64,000 nt of DNA from Bacillota bacterium (GTDB taxonomy: Bacteria > Bacillota > Clostridia > Christensenellales > UMGS416). Below are positions 1 to 7,367 of this stretch, one piece after another. The notes below the pieces were generated by a model. It was not told where the DNA came from, did no database searches, and saw only the letters and a program-made list of their open reading frames with translations. The DNA lies in the NCBI GenBank assembly GCA_023435705.1, contig JAEYRH010000009.1:124001-188000 (forward strand). The letters are read 5' to 3'. Numbering within the stretch: the stretch's first letter is position 1; each line of letters opens with the position of its first letter. A program made the position numbers and the translations under genes.

Positions 1-53
1 CAGGAGTGGTTCACCAGGTTATGGGCCAGTTTCTTCATTCTGGAATCTGTCAT
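1..53 (-). CDS. M29-family aminopeptidase, N-terminal fragment
   Basis: Only the first 17 codons lie in the window; the gene runs off the left edge. The start MTDSRMKKLAHNLVNHS matches the conserved opening of M29 (AmpS/PepS-type) metallo-aminopeptidases, which trim N-terminal residues from peptides in the cytoplasm. A ribosome site (GAGGTG) sits 5 bases before the ATG. A well-formed promoter on this strand lies at 82-110. The identification depends on this short N-terminus alone. Confidence 0.6.
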   Translation of the reverse strand, partial: MTDSRMKKLAHNLVNHS

Positions 54-81
54 CGTTGCACCTCATGTCTCGGATGGCAAG

Positions 82-110
82 ATTATACAACCATGCATAC
101 CCCGGTGCAA
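82..110 (-). promoter_or_regulatory. Sigma-A-type promoter of the aminopeptidase
   Basis: Reading the minus strand, TTGCAC (110-105) and TATAAT (87-82) are separated by 17 bases. It lies about 30 bases before the aminopeptidase start and is divergent to the promoter at 134-162. Confidence 0.6.
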
Positions 111-133
111 GTCAGTGGCAGGGTGGCCGTCGG

Positions 134-162
134 TTGCGGTGGCCGGGCATTGCCGGTATAAT
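134..162 (+). promoter_or_regulatory. Sigma-A-type promoter of the VOC/MFS pair
   Basis: TTGCGG (134-139) and TATAAT (157-162) with a 17-base spacer, about 45 bases before the VOC gene start. Back to back with the aminopeptidase promoter. Confidence 0.65.
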
Positions 163-208
163 AGCCGGGTAAAGAGCATTTTCGACCAGTTTGTTTTGGA
201 GGCATGCC

Positions 209-673
209 ATGAAGCCCGGCGCCATTCGTTTTGTCCACACCAACCTGATTGCCCATGACTGGCAGGCGCTTGCCCGGTTCTATTGCGACGTGTTTGGCTG
301 CACAGTGGTGCCGCCGGAGCGGCACCTTTCCGGCGGCTGGATCGACCGCATGACCGGCATTGCCGATGTGCGGATTGACGGTGTGCACCTCGCCCTGCCC
401 GGTTATGAGAATGGCCCCACGCTGGAAATTTTCAGCTACCGGCCTCAGTGGCAGGGGGAAGCGATGCAGGAAATCAACCGGCCGGGCTTTGGGCACATCG
501 CCTTCCATGTGGATGATGTGCCCGGCGTGCTGGATAAGCTGCTTGCCCGCGGCGGTTCCATGCTGGGCGAGGTGGTCCAAAAGAATTACGAGGGCCTGGG
601 CCGCCTCACCGCCGCTTATGCCAGAGACCCGGAGGGCAATATCCTGGAGATCCAGAACTGGAGCAGGCCATAA
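209..673 (+). CDS. VOC (glyoxalase/bleomycin-resistance) family protein
   Basis: A 154-residue protein with the paired beta-alpha-beta-beta-beta modules of the vicinal oxygen chelate fold. It opens IRFVHTNLIAHDWQALARFY, has a central GVHLALPGY strand, then GFGHIAFHVDDV and ends RDPEGNILEIQNW, the usual C-terminal metal-site strand with Glu. Members act as metal-dependent lyases, dioxygenases or drug binders; the substrate here is unknown. The ATG at 209 was chosen because GGAGG sits 6 bases upstream; a TTG at 191 has no ribosome site. It precedes the MFS transporter by 29 bases and probably shares its transcript. Confidence 0.85.
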   Translation: MKPGAIRFVHTNLIAHDWQALARFYCDVFGCTVVPPERHLSGGWIDRMTGIADVRIDGVHLALPGYENGPTLEIFSYRPQWQGEAMQEINRPGFGHIAFHVDDVPGVLDKLLARGGSMLGEVVQKNYEGLGRLTAAYARDPEGNILEIQNWSRP

Positions 674-702
674 CTCCTGTCAGAATAACAAAGGAGCAAG
701 CT

Positions 703-1941
703 GTGAAACTCACATTCAAACACACCATGCGGGCCTGTTACACAGGTTTCATCACGCAGGCCATCGTCAACAACCTGGCGCCGCTGCTGTTCATCATCTT
801 CCGCGAGCAATTTGGCCTTACTTATGAAATGCTGGGCCGGCTGGTGCTTCTCAACTTCGGCACGCAGATCCTGGCAGACTTGATTTCCATCAAATATGTG
901 GACCGTATCGGCCACCGCAGGGCTGCCGTGCTGGCCCATGTGCTTTGCGCCGCGGGCCTTGTGTGCCTGGGCGTGCTGCCGGTGCTTCTGAGCTCACCCT
1001 ATGTGGGGCTGATGATCGCGGCGGTGGTCTATGCCATGGGTGGCGGCATCATCGAGGTGCTGATGAGCCCCATTGTGGACTCTCTGCCCGGCGAGGCCAA
1101 GGCCTCGGCAATGAGCCTGCTGCACTCCTTCTACTGCTGGGGGCAGATGGCTGTGGTAGCCCTGACAACCTTGCTGCTGCTGGTTATCGGCAATGGGCTT
1201 TGGTACCTGTTGCCTGTTGCATGGGCCATTGTGCCGCTGTTGAACGCCGTGTTTTTCGGCAAGGTGCCGCTGCCGCCTCCTGTGCCCGAGCACCAGAAAA
1301 TTCCTCTCCGGAAGCTCATCGGCTCCAAGGCGTTTCTGCTGGCGTTGGTGCTAATGCTCTGCGCCGGCGCGTCGGAGCTCACGATGGCGCAATGGGCGTC
1401 GCTGTTTGCCCAGCAAGGCCTACAAGTGCCCAAGGTGGTGGGCGACCTGCTCGGCCCCTGTCTCTTTGCCGTGCTGATGGGCGTGGGGCGGGCATTCTAC
1501 GGTGTGCGCGGCCACAAGATGAACCTGCGGGGCGTGATGCTGGCCTGCGGCGCTCTAGCTGTGGTGTGCTATGCGGTCACGGTGTTCGCACCAAACCCGA
1601 TCCTCTCGCTGGCCGGCTGCGCGTTCTGCGGCCTTGCGGTGTGCCTGATGTGGCCGGGCACTCTGAGCCTGACCTCCGCCCGGTTCCCATTGGGCGGCAC
1701 AGCGATGTTTGGCGCGCTTGCCGTGTTTGGAGACACCGGCGCTTCCGTAGGGCCCTGGCTCACCGGCTGGGTGTCGGAGCTGGCGCAGGATGGCGGGGCT
1801 TTGTCGTTCATCGGCAAGTCCTTTGGCTGGGCCTCAGAGCAGGCAGGCCTGAAAACAGGGCTGCTCATCGGGATAGTGTTCCCGCTGCTGTTGGTGGTGG
1901 GCCTGCTGCTTCTGCGCAAGGGCGGCGAGGCGAAGGCTTGA
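703..1941 (+). CDS. MFS transporter
   Basis: A 412-residue integral membrane protein with about 12 hydrophobic segments and the major facilitator layout of two six-helix halves. The basic loop after helix 2 (SIKYVDRIGHRRAAVL) corresponds to the MFS motif A region. The central loop (about residues 195-210, KVPLPPPVPEHQKIP) divides the halves. The sequence looks closest to fucose/glucose-permease-like or drug/sugar efflux MFS members; substrate unknown. The start is GTG, with AAGGAG 8 bases upstream. It follows the VOC gene closely on the same strand. Confidence 0.85.
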   Translation: MKLTFKHTMRACYTGFITQAIVNNLAPLLFIIFREQFGLTYEMLGRLVLLNFGTQILADLISIKYVDRIGHRRAAVLAHVLCAAGLVCLGVLPVLLSSPYVGLMIAAVVYAMGGGIIEVLMSPIVDSLPGEAKASAMSLLHSFYCWGQMAVVALTTLLLLVIGNGLWYLLPVAWAIVPLLNAVFFGKVPLPPPVPEHQKIPLRKLIGSKAFLLALVLMLCAGASELTMAQWASLFAQQGLQVPKVVGDLLGPCLFAVLMGVGRAFYGVRGHKMNLRGVMLACGALAVVCYAVTVFAPNPILSLAGCAFCGLAVCLMWPGTLSLTSARFPLGGTAMFGALAVFGDTGASVGPWLTGWVSELAQDGGALSFIGKSFGWASEQAGLKTGLLIGIVFPLLLVVGLLLLRKGGEAKA

Positions 1942-1976
1942 GTTGCCGGTCTTTTGGTAATTTCACCGGCATAAGG

Positions 1977-1985
1977 TGATATACT
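1977..1985 (+). promoter_or_regulatory. Extended -10 promoter element before mscS-like gene
   Basis: TGATATACT (TG-N-TATACT) lies 37 bases upstream of the mechanosensitive channel start; no good -35 is visible, as expected of extended -10 promoters. Confidence 0.4.
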
Positions 1986-2021
1986 GAACAAGGATCCCCA
2001 ACGGGGGAAGATCGGATTTCA

Positions 2022-2936
2022 TTGGAAGGGATGTTCAAAGCCATCGATACCCTACTGAAGACAATCAACGAGCAATTTGTGGAAGGCTTTTGGTCTGCAT
2101 TCCTCGTTTCGGCGGTGGTCACGGCGCTGGCGATCGTGCTGATCAAGCTCATCGGCCGCGGCCTGGCCAGGCTGTCGGAAAGCGGCCGGTTTGGCACGAT
2201 CAATGCCGCCTATGCCCGCAGGATCCTGGCGGTCGTCGTCATCATCCTGGCCGGCATGCTGATTCTCTCGCAGGTAAAACCCTTGCAGAGCGTGACCAAG
2301 TCGCTGCTGGCCAGCTCCGGTGTGGTGGCCGTGATCGTGGGTTTTGCAGCCCAGCAGGCCATGGCCAACGTGGTGGGCGGCTTTTTCATCTCTGTCTTCA
2401 AGCCCTTCTCCATTTGTGACCGCGTGAAGCTGGTGGATCAGGGCATCGAGGGCATCGTGGAGGATATTTCGCTGCGGCACACTGTGGTGCGCACCTTTGA
2501 AAACACCAGGGTGATCGTGCCCAACAGCGTGATGAACTCGGCGATTCTGGAAAACGCCCATTACCAGGACGCCAAGGTGTGCCGGTTCCTCGATATCGGC
2601 GTGAGCTATGATTCCGATCTGGACCGCGCCATGGCCATCATCGCCGGGGAAGTGCGCGCCCACCGCGATTATTATGACAACCGCACTGAGGAAGAGATCG
2701 CCTCCGGCACGCCGGAGGCGGTGGTGCGCCTGGTGGAGTTTGCCGATTCATCGGTGAAACTGCGCGTGGCTGTGTGGGCGGTGGACGCCGGCACGGCCTA
2801 TGCGATGCTTTGCGACCTGCGCTACTCGATCAAAAAGCGCTTTGATGCAGAGGGCATTGAGATCCCCTATCCGCACCGCACGGTGGTGATGAAGCGTCTG
2901 GCGGTTGGCGGCGATAAAAACAAGTCTCATGAATAA
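2022..2936 (+). CDS. Small-conductance mechanosensitive channel (MscS family)
   Basis: A 304-residue protein. The N-terminal half has three hydrophobic segments (about 20-45, 65-90, 93-120). The third is the pore-like helix, with the Gly/Ala pattern SSGVVAVIVGFAAQQAMANV and the usual PFSICDRV turn into the cytoplasmic beta domain. The beta domain (GIVEDISLRHTVVRTFENTR, VIVPNSVMNSAILEN) is characteristic of MscS and YkuT-like proteins. These channels release solutes on hypo-osmotic shock. A TTG start at 2022 with GGGGGAAG 11 bases upstream fits best; ATG at 2031 would have its ribosome site only one base away. Single-gene transcript. Confidence 0.9.
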   Translation: MEGMFKAIDTLLKTINEQFVEGFWSAFLVSAVVTALAIVLIKLIGRGLARLSESGRFGTINAAYARRILAVVVIILAGMLILSQVKPLQSVTKSLLASSGVVAVIVGFAAQQAMANVVGGFFISVFKPFSICDRVKLVDQGIEGIVEDISLRHTVVRTFENTRVIVPNSVMNSAILENAHYQDAKVCRFLDIGVSYDSDLDRAMAIIAGEVRAHRDYYDNRTEEEIASGTPEAVVRLVEFADSSVKLRVAVWAVDAGTAYAMLCDLRYSIKKRFDAEGIEIPYPHRTVVMKRLAVGGDKNKSHE

Positions 2937-2949
2937 ATCAGAATCCCTA

Positions 2950-2978
2950 TGGCAATTTAAAGCAAATTAGTTTATAAT
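2950..2978 (+). promoter_or_regulatory. Promoter of the aldo/keto reductase
   Basis: TGGCAA (2950-2955) and TATAAT (2973-2978) with a 17-base spacer, 47 bases before the start codon. Confidence 0.5.
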
Positions 2979-3024
2979 TGGGGAACACACATTCTACAAT
3001 CAAACAACAAGTGAGGTGCCAGCC

Positions 3025-4143
3025 ATGCTTTATCGCGCATTTCCCCGCACCGGCACGCCCGTCAGCGCCGTCAGCCTGGGTGCAGAACACCTGCTGCAAG
3101 TGGACAAACCCACCTGTATCGATGTGGTGAGCGCCGCCATCGATCATGGGATGAACTATGTGGACCTTTTTATGAGCGAGCCGTGGGTCCGTGAGTGGAT
3201 CGGCGAGGCCCTCAAGGGCCGGCGGGACAAGATGATGGTGGCCGGCCACCTGGGCTGCACCCAGAAGGACGGTCAGTATTTCCGCACCCGCGATCTCAAG
3301 CTGAGCCGGCAGTACTTCGACGAGCTGCTGGAAAAGCTGGGCACCGACTACATCGACGTATTGATGCTGCACTTCGTTGACGACCGGGAGGACATGAAGG
3401 CCAGTCTTGATCCCGACGGCTTCCTTGGGTTGGCGCAGGAGTATTTGCAGGCGGGCAAGGCCCGCATGCTGGGCTTCTCCAGCCATGTGCCCAATGTGGC
3501 CGCGCCGATGGTGGCCACCGGCCTCTTTGACGCCGTGATGTTCAGCGTGTGCCCGGCGATGGACCTGCTGCCCCCGGATAACGTCATCGACGAGCTGTTC
3601 AAGTGGGAGCTCTATGAGCGCCGGGAGTCGCGCCTGTCACCGGAGCGGATGGCGTTCTACCGCCAGTGTGAGGCTGCCAAGACCGGCATCGTGGTGATGA
3701 AGGGCTACGGTGCCGGCATGCTCCTGAAGCAGCCGGGCATGACGCCGGCCAAGGCCATCCATTATGCGCTCACCCGGCCCGGCGTGGTCACGATGGCCGC
3801 CGGCTGCCGCAGCGTGGCCGAGGTGGAGGCTGCCGCCGCCTATTTTGATGCCACAGACGAGGAGAAGGACTACACCGCCTTTGTGTCCGGCTCCCATTGG
3901 AACAGTGACGGCGTTTGCATGTATTGCAACCACTGCCTGCCTTGCCCGCAGAGCATCGACATCGCTGCCGTGACGAAGCTGCTCCACCGCGCTGAGGAGG
4001 GCGACCAGAGCGCCAAGGCCGAATATGCGGCCCTTGCCCACAATGGCGGCGAGTGCGTGAGCTGCGGAGACTGCGCCGAGCGCTGCCCCTTTGGGGTGGA
4101 CAGCATGGGCAATATGGGAAAAGCGCATCGCTTAATGGGCTAA
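3025..4143 (+). CDS. Aldo/keto reductase with C-terminal 4Fe-4S ferredoxin domain
   Basis: A 372-residue protein. Residues 1-280 form an aldo/keto-reductase TIM barrel (VSAVSLGAEHL, NYVDLFMSEPWVREWIGEAL, LGTDYIDVLMLHFVDD, GKARMLGFSSHVP, ALTRPGVVTMAAGCRSVAEV). Residues about 295-370 carry two cysteine clusters, CMYCNHCLPCP and CVSCGDCAERCPFGVD, of the kind that holds 4Fe-4S clusters. This fused family is common in anaerobic Clostridia and presumably couples NAD(P)H and ferredoxin electrons to a carbonyl substrate, which is unknown. ATG at 3025 was chosen: GAGGTG lies 7 bases upstream, while a GTG at 3016 overlaps that site. It is followed by a clear terminator. Confidence 0.9.
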   Translation: MLYRAFPRTGTPVSAVSLGAEHLLQVDKPTCIDVVSAAIDHGMNYVDLFMSEPWVREWIGEALKGRRDKMMVAGHLGCTQKDGQYFRTRDLKLSRQYFDELLEKLGTDYIDVLMLHFVDDREDMKASLDPDGFLGLAQEYLQAGKARMLGFSSHVPNVAAPMVATGLFDAVMFSVCPAMDLLPPDNVIDELFKWELYERRESRLSPERMAFYRQCEAAKTGIVVMKGYGAGMLLKQPGMTPAKAIHYALTRPGVVTMAAGCRSVAEVEAAAAYFDATDEEKDYTAFVSGSHWNSDGVCMYCNHCLPCPQSIDIAAVTKLLHRAEEGDQSAKAEYAALAHNGGECVSCGDCAERCPFGVDSMGNMGKAHRLMG

Positions 4144-4159
4144 AAACGATATAAAGAAC

Positions 4160-4187
4160 GGCGTCACCGATGAGTGACGCCTTTTTT
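4160..4187 (+). terminator. Intrinsic terminator of the aldo/keto reductase
   Basis: Eight-base-pair stem GGCGTCAC/GTGACGCC (4160-4167 with 4174-4181) followed by six T residues, 16 bases after the stop codon. Confidence 0.9.
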
Positions 4188-4199
4188 ATTTACCCTGTC

Positions 4200-4380
4200 C
4201 AATAACCAGGTTTCAGCGGGCCGGGACGGGCTGGCCGCATCCTTCGGATGCTGCTCGCCTATGCAACCTAGTGCCCGGCCCCTACTGGTGGGGGATTGGG
4301 GGCAGAGCCCCCTCATTCAAACTTCACCCCTTCCCCCAATCCCATGGGGGAAGGGGTTGGGGATGAGGGTTAGGTAGCAC
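4200..4380 (+). repeat. Intergenic C-rich hairpin repeat block
   Basis: This gene-free stretch holds two repeat-like parts. TGCCCGGCCCCTACTG at 4272-4287 recurs exactly at 25236-25251. An 11-base-pair C-rich hairpin (4327-4337 with 4346-4356) has the sense CCCCTTCCCCC, and relatives lie near 17991-18011 and 40461-40485. No reading frame with a ribosome site was seen. It looks like a dispersed non-coding repeat of unknown role. Confidence 0.55.
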
Positions 4381-4398
4381 AGCGGCAGGAGGGGGATC

Positions 4399-4584
4399 TC
4401 AACCTTTCCTGTTCTGCCGGATCAAAAACCCGGAGCACACCATGCTCCCCACACAGAACGCCAGCAGCGTGACCTTGAAGAAATCCCTGCTGAAAAAGGA
4501 GGGGTTGAACTCATTGAGGATCACATAGGTGATCAGAAAGAGCGAGAGCGTGATGCACACATGCGGGATCAGTTTCTTCAGCAT
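4399..4584 (-). CDS. Small membrane protein, unknown
   Basis: A 61-residue protein with two hydrophobic segments (about 8-24 and 35-55), a basic start (MLKKLIPHV) and a basic end (LIRQNRKG). I do not recognise the family. The ATG at 4584 is set by AGGAGG (4596-4591), which overlaps the stop codon of the upstream glycosidase gene (4595-4597). The two genes are therefore likely translated in series, and the small protein may assist or anchor the glycosidase. Confidence 0.6.
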   Translation of the reverse strand: MLKKLIPHVCITLSLFLITYVILNEFNPSFFSRDFFKVTLLAFCVGSMVCSGFLIRQNRKG

Positions 4585-4594
4585 TTCAGCCCTC

Positions 4595-5653
4595 CTAGTT
4601 ATCGCCCACATACAGGATCTCGGTGGTGGTTCTCCTGCCGGCATCCTGATGGTTGAGCATCTTACCCTGGAAAATCATCTCGGAGGAGCGGCCCCCGTCC
4701 ATATTGTAGGCCACTGAGCACCCCAGCTCTTGCATCAATTGGGAGAGCTGGGTCATTGTGACGCCCTCTGAGTAGCCCTTCTGCCGCCCTCCCACCACCA
4801 CAAAGCAATAATGGCCCGGCTCGTAATATCCCACGGCAGTTCTTGGGTTCTTGCCGACCACGTTGGAGTTGAACTTCGTCATGGGCTGGCCGCCTTGCAG
4901 CAGCATCGGGCCAAATGTCCACACCTGCCAGGCACCTTCGGCCCTGATCTTGTTGCTGTCATATTGTTCCGGTGAAAACGCCTCCATTGACCCGTCATAG
5001 TTCATGACCAATATGTCCGCAGAGGTCTTCTGATCCCGGTAACTCTTTCCGTTGCGTATCACCGGGCCGACGTTGTCCACACAATGGTCGCCGTTGATGG
5101 CCAGGATTGCGCCATTGGCGTTTGCCACCTTGTCGGCATACTCGCGGCCGCCCATCACGTCAGCCTTTTTTCCAAAGGCGTTTTTGAAGTATTTCAGGTC
5201 CGCCACATAGATGTCGGCTACATAGCAGGTGGCGTCAAACTTCTTGATGGCCTGGATCGTGATGCTGACATTAGCGCTCTGATAGGAGCTGTCGGTCTTA
5301 ATGACCTCGCCACCTGTGAATTTGTCCGCAAACTTTGCCCGCCAGTCATTGGGGTCTATGGTCGGTGTGGGCGTGGGTTCCGTAGTCATAGTGGTGGCGG
5401 CGGTTTCCCCGCCAATCGTGGCGGTGGCCTGCGGTGACGACGTTGCCGGTTCAGCGGAAACGGTGGGCAGCGCAGATGGCGTTGGCAGGTCTTCGGGCAG
5501 CTCCTCTACTGGGATCATGTAGTTGGTGATGTAAAACACGCCCAGCAGCGCTGCCGCCGCCAGCACGTCAATGGCGATGAAAAAAGCCGCCGGTTTTCGG
5601 CGCTGGCTTGGTTTGTTGTGGCTTCCCGTGTTTGTTTGATTGCGTCTTTGCAT
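4595..5653 (-). CDS. Membrane-anchored phosphodiester glycosidase (NAGPA domain)
   Basis: A 352-residue protein with a short basic cytoplasmic start, one membrane helix (about 24-44), a Thr/Pro-rich linker (about 50-105) and an extracellular phosphodiester glycosidase domain. Signature parts are GAILAINGDHCVD, the TFGPMLLQGG strand, KNPRTAVGYYEPGHYCFVVV and NMDGGRSSEM near the C-terminus. The family cleaves glycosyl phosphodiesters and in bacteria is linked to exopolysaccharide or teichoic-acid processing at the cell surface. ATG at 5653 has GGGTGA upstream; an in-frame ATG at 5674 has a weaker site. The stop overlaps the ribosome site of the next gene. Confidence 0.85.
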   Translation of the reverse strand: MQRRNQTNTGSHNKPSQRRKPAAFFIAIDVLAAAALLGVFYITNYMIPVEELPEDLPTPSALPTVSAEPATSSPQATATIGGETAATTMTTEPTPTPTIDPNDWRAKFADKFTGGEVIKTDSSYQSANVSITIQAIKKFDATCYVADIYVADLKYFKNAFGKKADVMGGREYADKVANANGAILAINGDHCVDNVGPVIRNGKSYRDQKTSADILVMNYDGSMEAFSPEQYDSNKIRAEGAWQVWTFGPMLLQGGQPMTKFNSNVVGKNPRTAVGYYEPGHYCFVVVGGRQKGYSEGVTMTQLSQLMQELGCSVAYNMDGGRSSEMIFQGKMLNHQDAGRRTTTEILYVGDN

Positions 5654-5751
5654 GTTGTTTTCACCCGTTGTCATGGCAATGCCGCTAGTATATCTTCCGA
5701 TGCCGCTGTTTGTAAATGGGGCAGCATGCACTTTAATGGGGCTTGTCTGGA

Positions 5752-5780
5752 TTGCTTCTGCTTATTCGCGGGGGTATACT
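5752..5780 (+). promoter_or_regulatory. Sigma-A-type promoter of the dipeptidase gene
   Basis: TTGCTT (5752-5757) and TATACT (5775-5780) with a 17-base spacer, 30 bases before the dipeptidase start. Confidence 0.65.
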
Positions 5781-5809
5781 ATATCAAACTGACCGGAAAG
5801 GACTCCGAG

Positions 5810-7177
5810 ATGAACAAGCAAATGGATGAAAAAATCACCGCGTTTCTCAGCGCCAACCGCGATCAAATTTTTGCTGATGTGGACCGGCTGCTGCGCCATG
5901 ACAGCGTGACCGGCGAGCCCAAGCCCGGCGCGCCCTTTGGGCAGGAGATCAAGGATACCATTGACGAAATGCTGGCCATTTGCGCCGCCCATGGCCTGAA
6001 GACCCGCAACATCGACGGCATGATCGGCGAAGCTGTGTGGGGCGACGGAGAGCAGAGTCTGGGCGTGATCACCCACATGGACATTGTGCCGGTGGGCAGC
6101 GGCTGGACCAAACCGGCGCTCCAGCTCACGGTGGAAGGCGGCATGATGTTTGGTCGCGGTGTCACAGACGACAAGGGCCCGGCGGTCGCCTCGCTGTGGG
6201 GGCTTCTGGCGGCCTTGGATGCGGGCGCTGTGATCAATAAACGCATTGTTTTCCTGTTTGGCGGCGACGAGGAAACCAGCATGCGCTGCGCCAGGCGCTA
6301 TCTGGAAACAGAACAGGCGCCGGACATGTCTTTTTCGCCGGATGCCAGCTTCCCCGGGATCTTCTGTGAAAAAACGATCAGCAGCGGCACCCTTTCGGTG
6401 GCGGTTCCCGCCGGTTCTGCGCTGAAGGAGATTTCCGGCGGCACCCGCACCAATGTGGTGCCCGGTGAGGCCGTGGCTCTGCTGTCTGTCAAGCCCGATG
6501 GCCCTCTTCCCGATGGCATTTCCGTGCTGCCGGGAGACGGTGGCTGGCTCATTAAGGCCGCAGGCATCCCGGCTCACGCAATGGTCCCGGAGAAAGGCGA
6601 CAACGCCATCGTGAAACTGCTGGGAGCACTTGTTACCCTGCTGCCGGCAGGAGACCCGGCTGTCCCCGGTGTGTCCGCGCTGCAACGCCTATGCGCTGCC
6701 ATCGATGGCAGCGGCTTCGGCATTGCCTGCCGCGACGATGTGTCCGGCGCGCTCACGTTCAACCTGGGGGTAATCCGGCTGGCAGGCGGCTCATTGGAGG
6801 CGCGGTTTGACATCCGCCACCCGGTCTATGTGGATGCCGAAACGAATCTTCTCAAGGTTTTACCGGCTTCTGCTGCGGCGCAGGGCATCACCGCGTCCGG
6901 CATCGTGATCAGCCCCGGATTCTGCATCCCCAAGGACCATGTGCTTTGCAAGACACTGACCGGTGTCTACAACCAGATCAACGGCACCAACGACGAACCG
7001 GAGGCCATTGGCGGCGGCACCTACGCCCGCAAGCTCCCCAACGCAATGGCGTTCGGCATGCTGTTTCCTGATGATCCGGAGACAGCCCACATGGCGGACG
7101 AACGAATCAGTGTGGAGAGCTTCATGAAGGCCGCGCGCATTTTCGCCAACGCCATCGCGGAGCTTGGCAGGGCTTGA
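5810..7177 (+). CDS. M20 metallopeptidase, Sapep/PepV-type dipeptidase
   Basis: A 455-residue M20 zinc peptidase. Metal-site motifs are visible: ITHMDIVPVG (His89, Asp91), GRGVTDDKGP (Asp120) and FGGDEETSM (Glu154/Glu155). A lid domain follows and the C-terminal catalytic return has GGGTYARKLPNAMAFG. Length and motif spacing fit the Sapep/PepV subgroup, cytoplasmic dipeptidases that release amino acids from short peptides. ATG at 5810 is set by GGAAAGGA 7 bases upstream. It is followed by a strong inverted repeat (7191-7241). Confidence 0.92.
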   Translation: MNKQMDEKITAFLSANRDQIFADVDRLLRHDSVTGEPKPGAPFGQEIKDTIDEMLAICAAHGLKTRNIDGMIGEAVWGDGEQSLGVITHMDIVPVGSGWTKPALQLTVEGGMMFGRGVTDDKGPAVASLWGLLAALDAGAVINKRIVFLFGGDEETSMRCARRYLETEQAPDMSFSPDASFPGIFCEKTISSGTLSVAVPAGSALKEISGGTRTNVVPGEAVALLSVKPDGPLPDGISVLPGDGGWLIKAAGIPAHAMVPEKGDNAIVKLLGALVTLLPAGDPAVPGVSALQRLCAAIDGSGFGIACRDDVSGALTFNLGVIRLAGGSLEARFDIRHPVYVDAETNLLKVLPASAAAQGITASGIVISPGFCIPKDHVLCKTLTGVYNQINGTNDEPEAIGGGTYARKLPNAMAFGMLFPDDPETAHMADERISVESFMKAARIFANAIAELGRA

Positions 7178-7190
7178 TTTTGCAGGCAAT

Positions 7191-7241
7191 ATTCTCCATG
7201 CGCTGCATGGAACTTCAACGATCCATGCAGCGTCTGAGAAT
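7191..7241 (+). terminator. Long inverted repeat after the dipeptidase gene
   Basis: CGCTGCATGG (7201-7210) pairs with CCATGCAGCG (7223-7232), and the outer arms ATTCTC (7191-7196) and GAGAAT (7236-7241) can extend the stem. There is no strong T-run, so it may be a Rho-independent terminator variant or an mRNA-stabilising hairpin. Confidence 0.5.
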
Positions 7242-7299
7242 TTGCGGCATACCAATGTGGCATTTGTTGAATGTCTGATGGTTATGATGGATATGGTTA

Positions 7300-7308
7300 T
7301 GGTATAGT
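7300..7308 (+). promoter_or_regulatory. Extended -10 element before the Ala-rich anchored protein
   Basis: TGGTATAGT (TG-N-TATAGT) lies 60 bases upstream of the start codon at 7368. Confidence 0.4.
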
Positions 7309-7367
7309 ATAAAGAATGTTTTGATATTGAATTGCCGCCGCGCAATTGTTTTGGAGGCTTGGAGCGT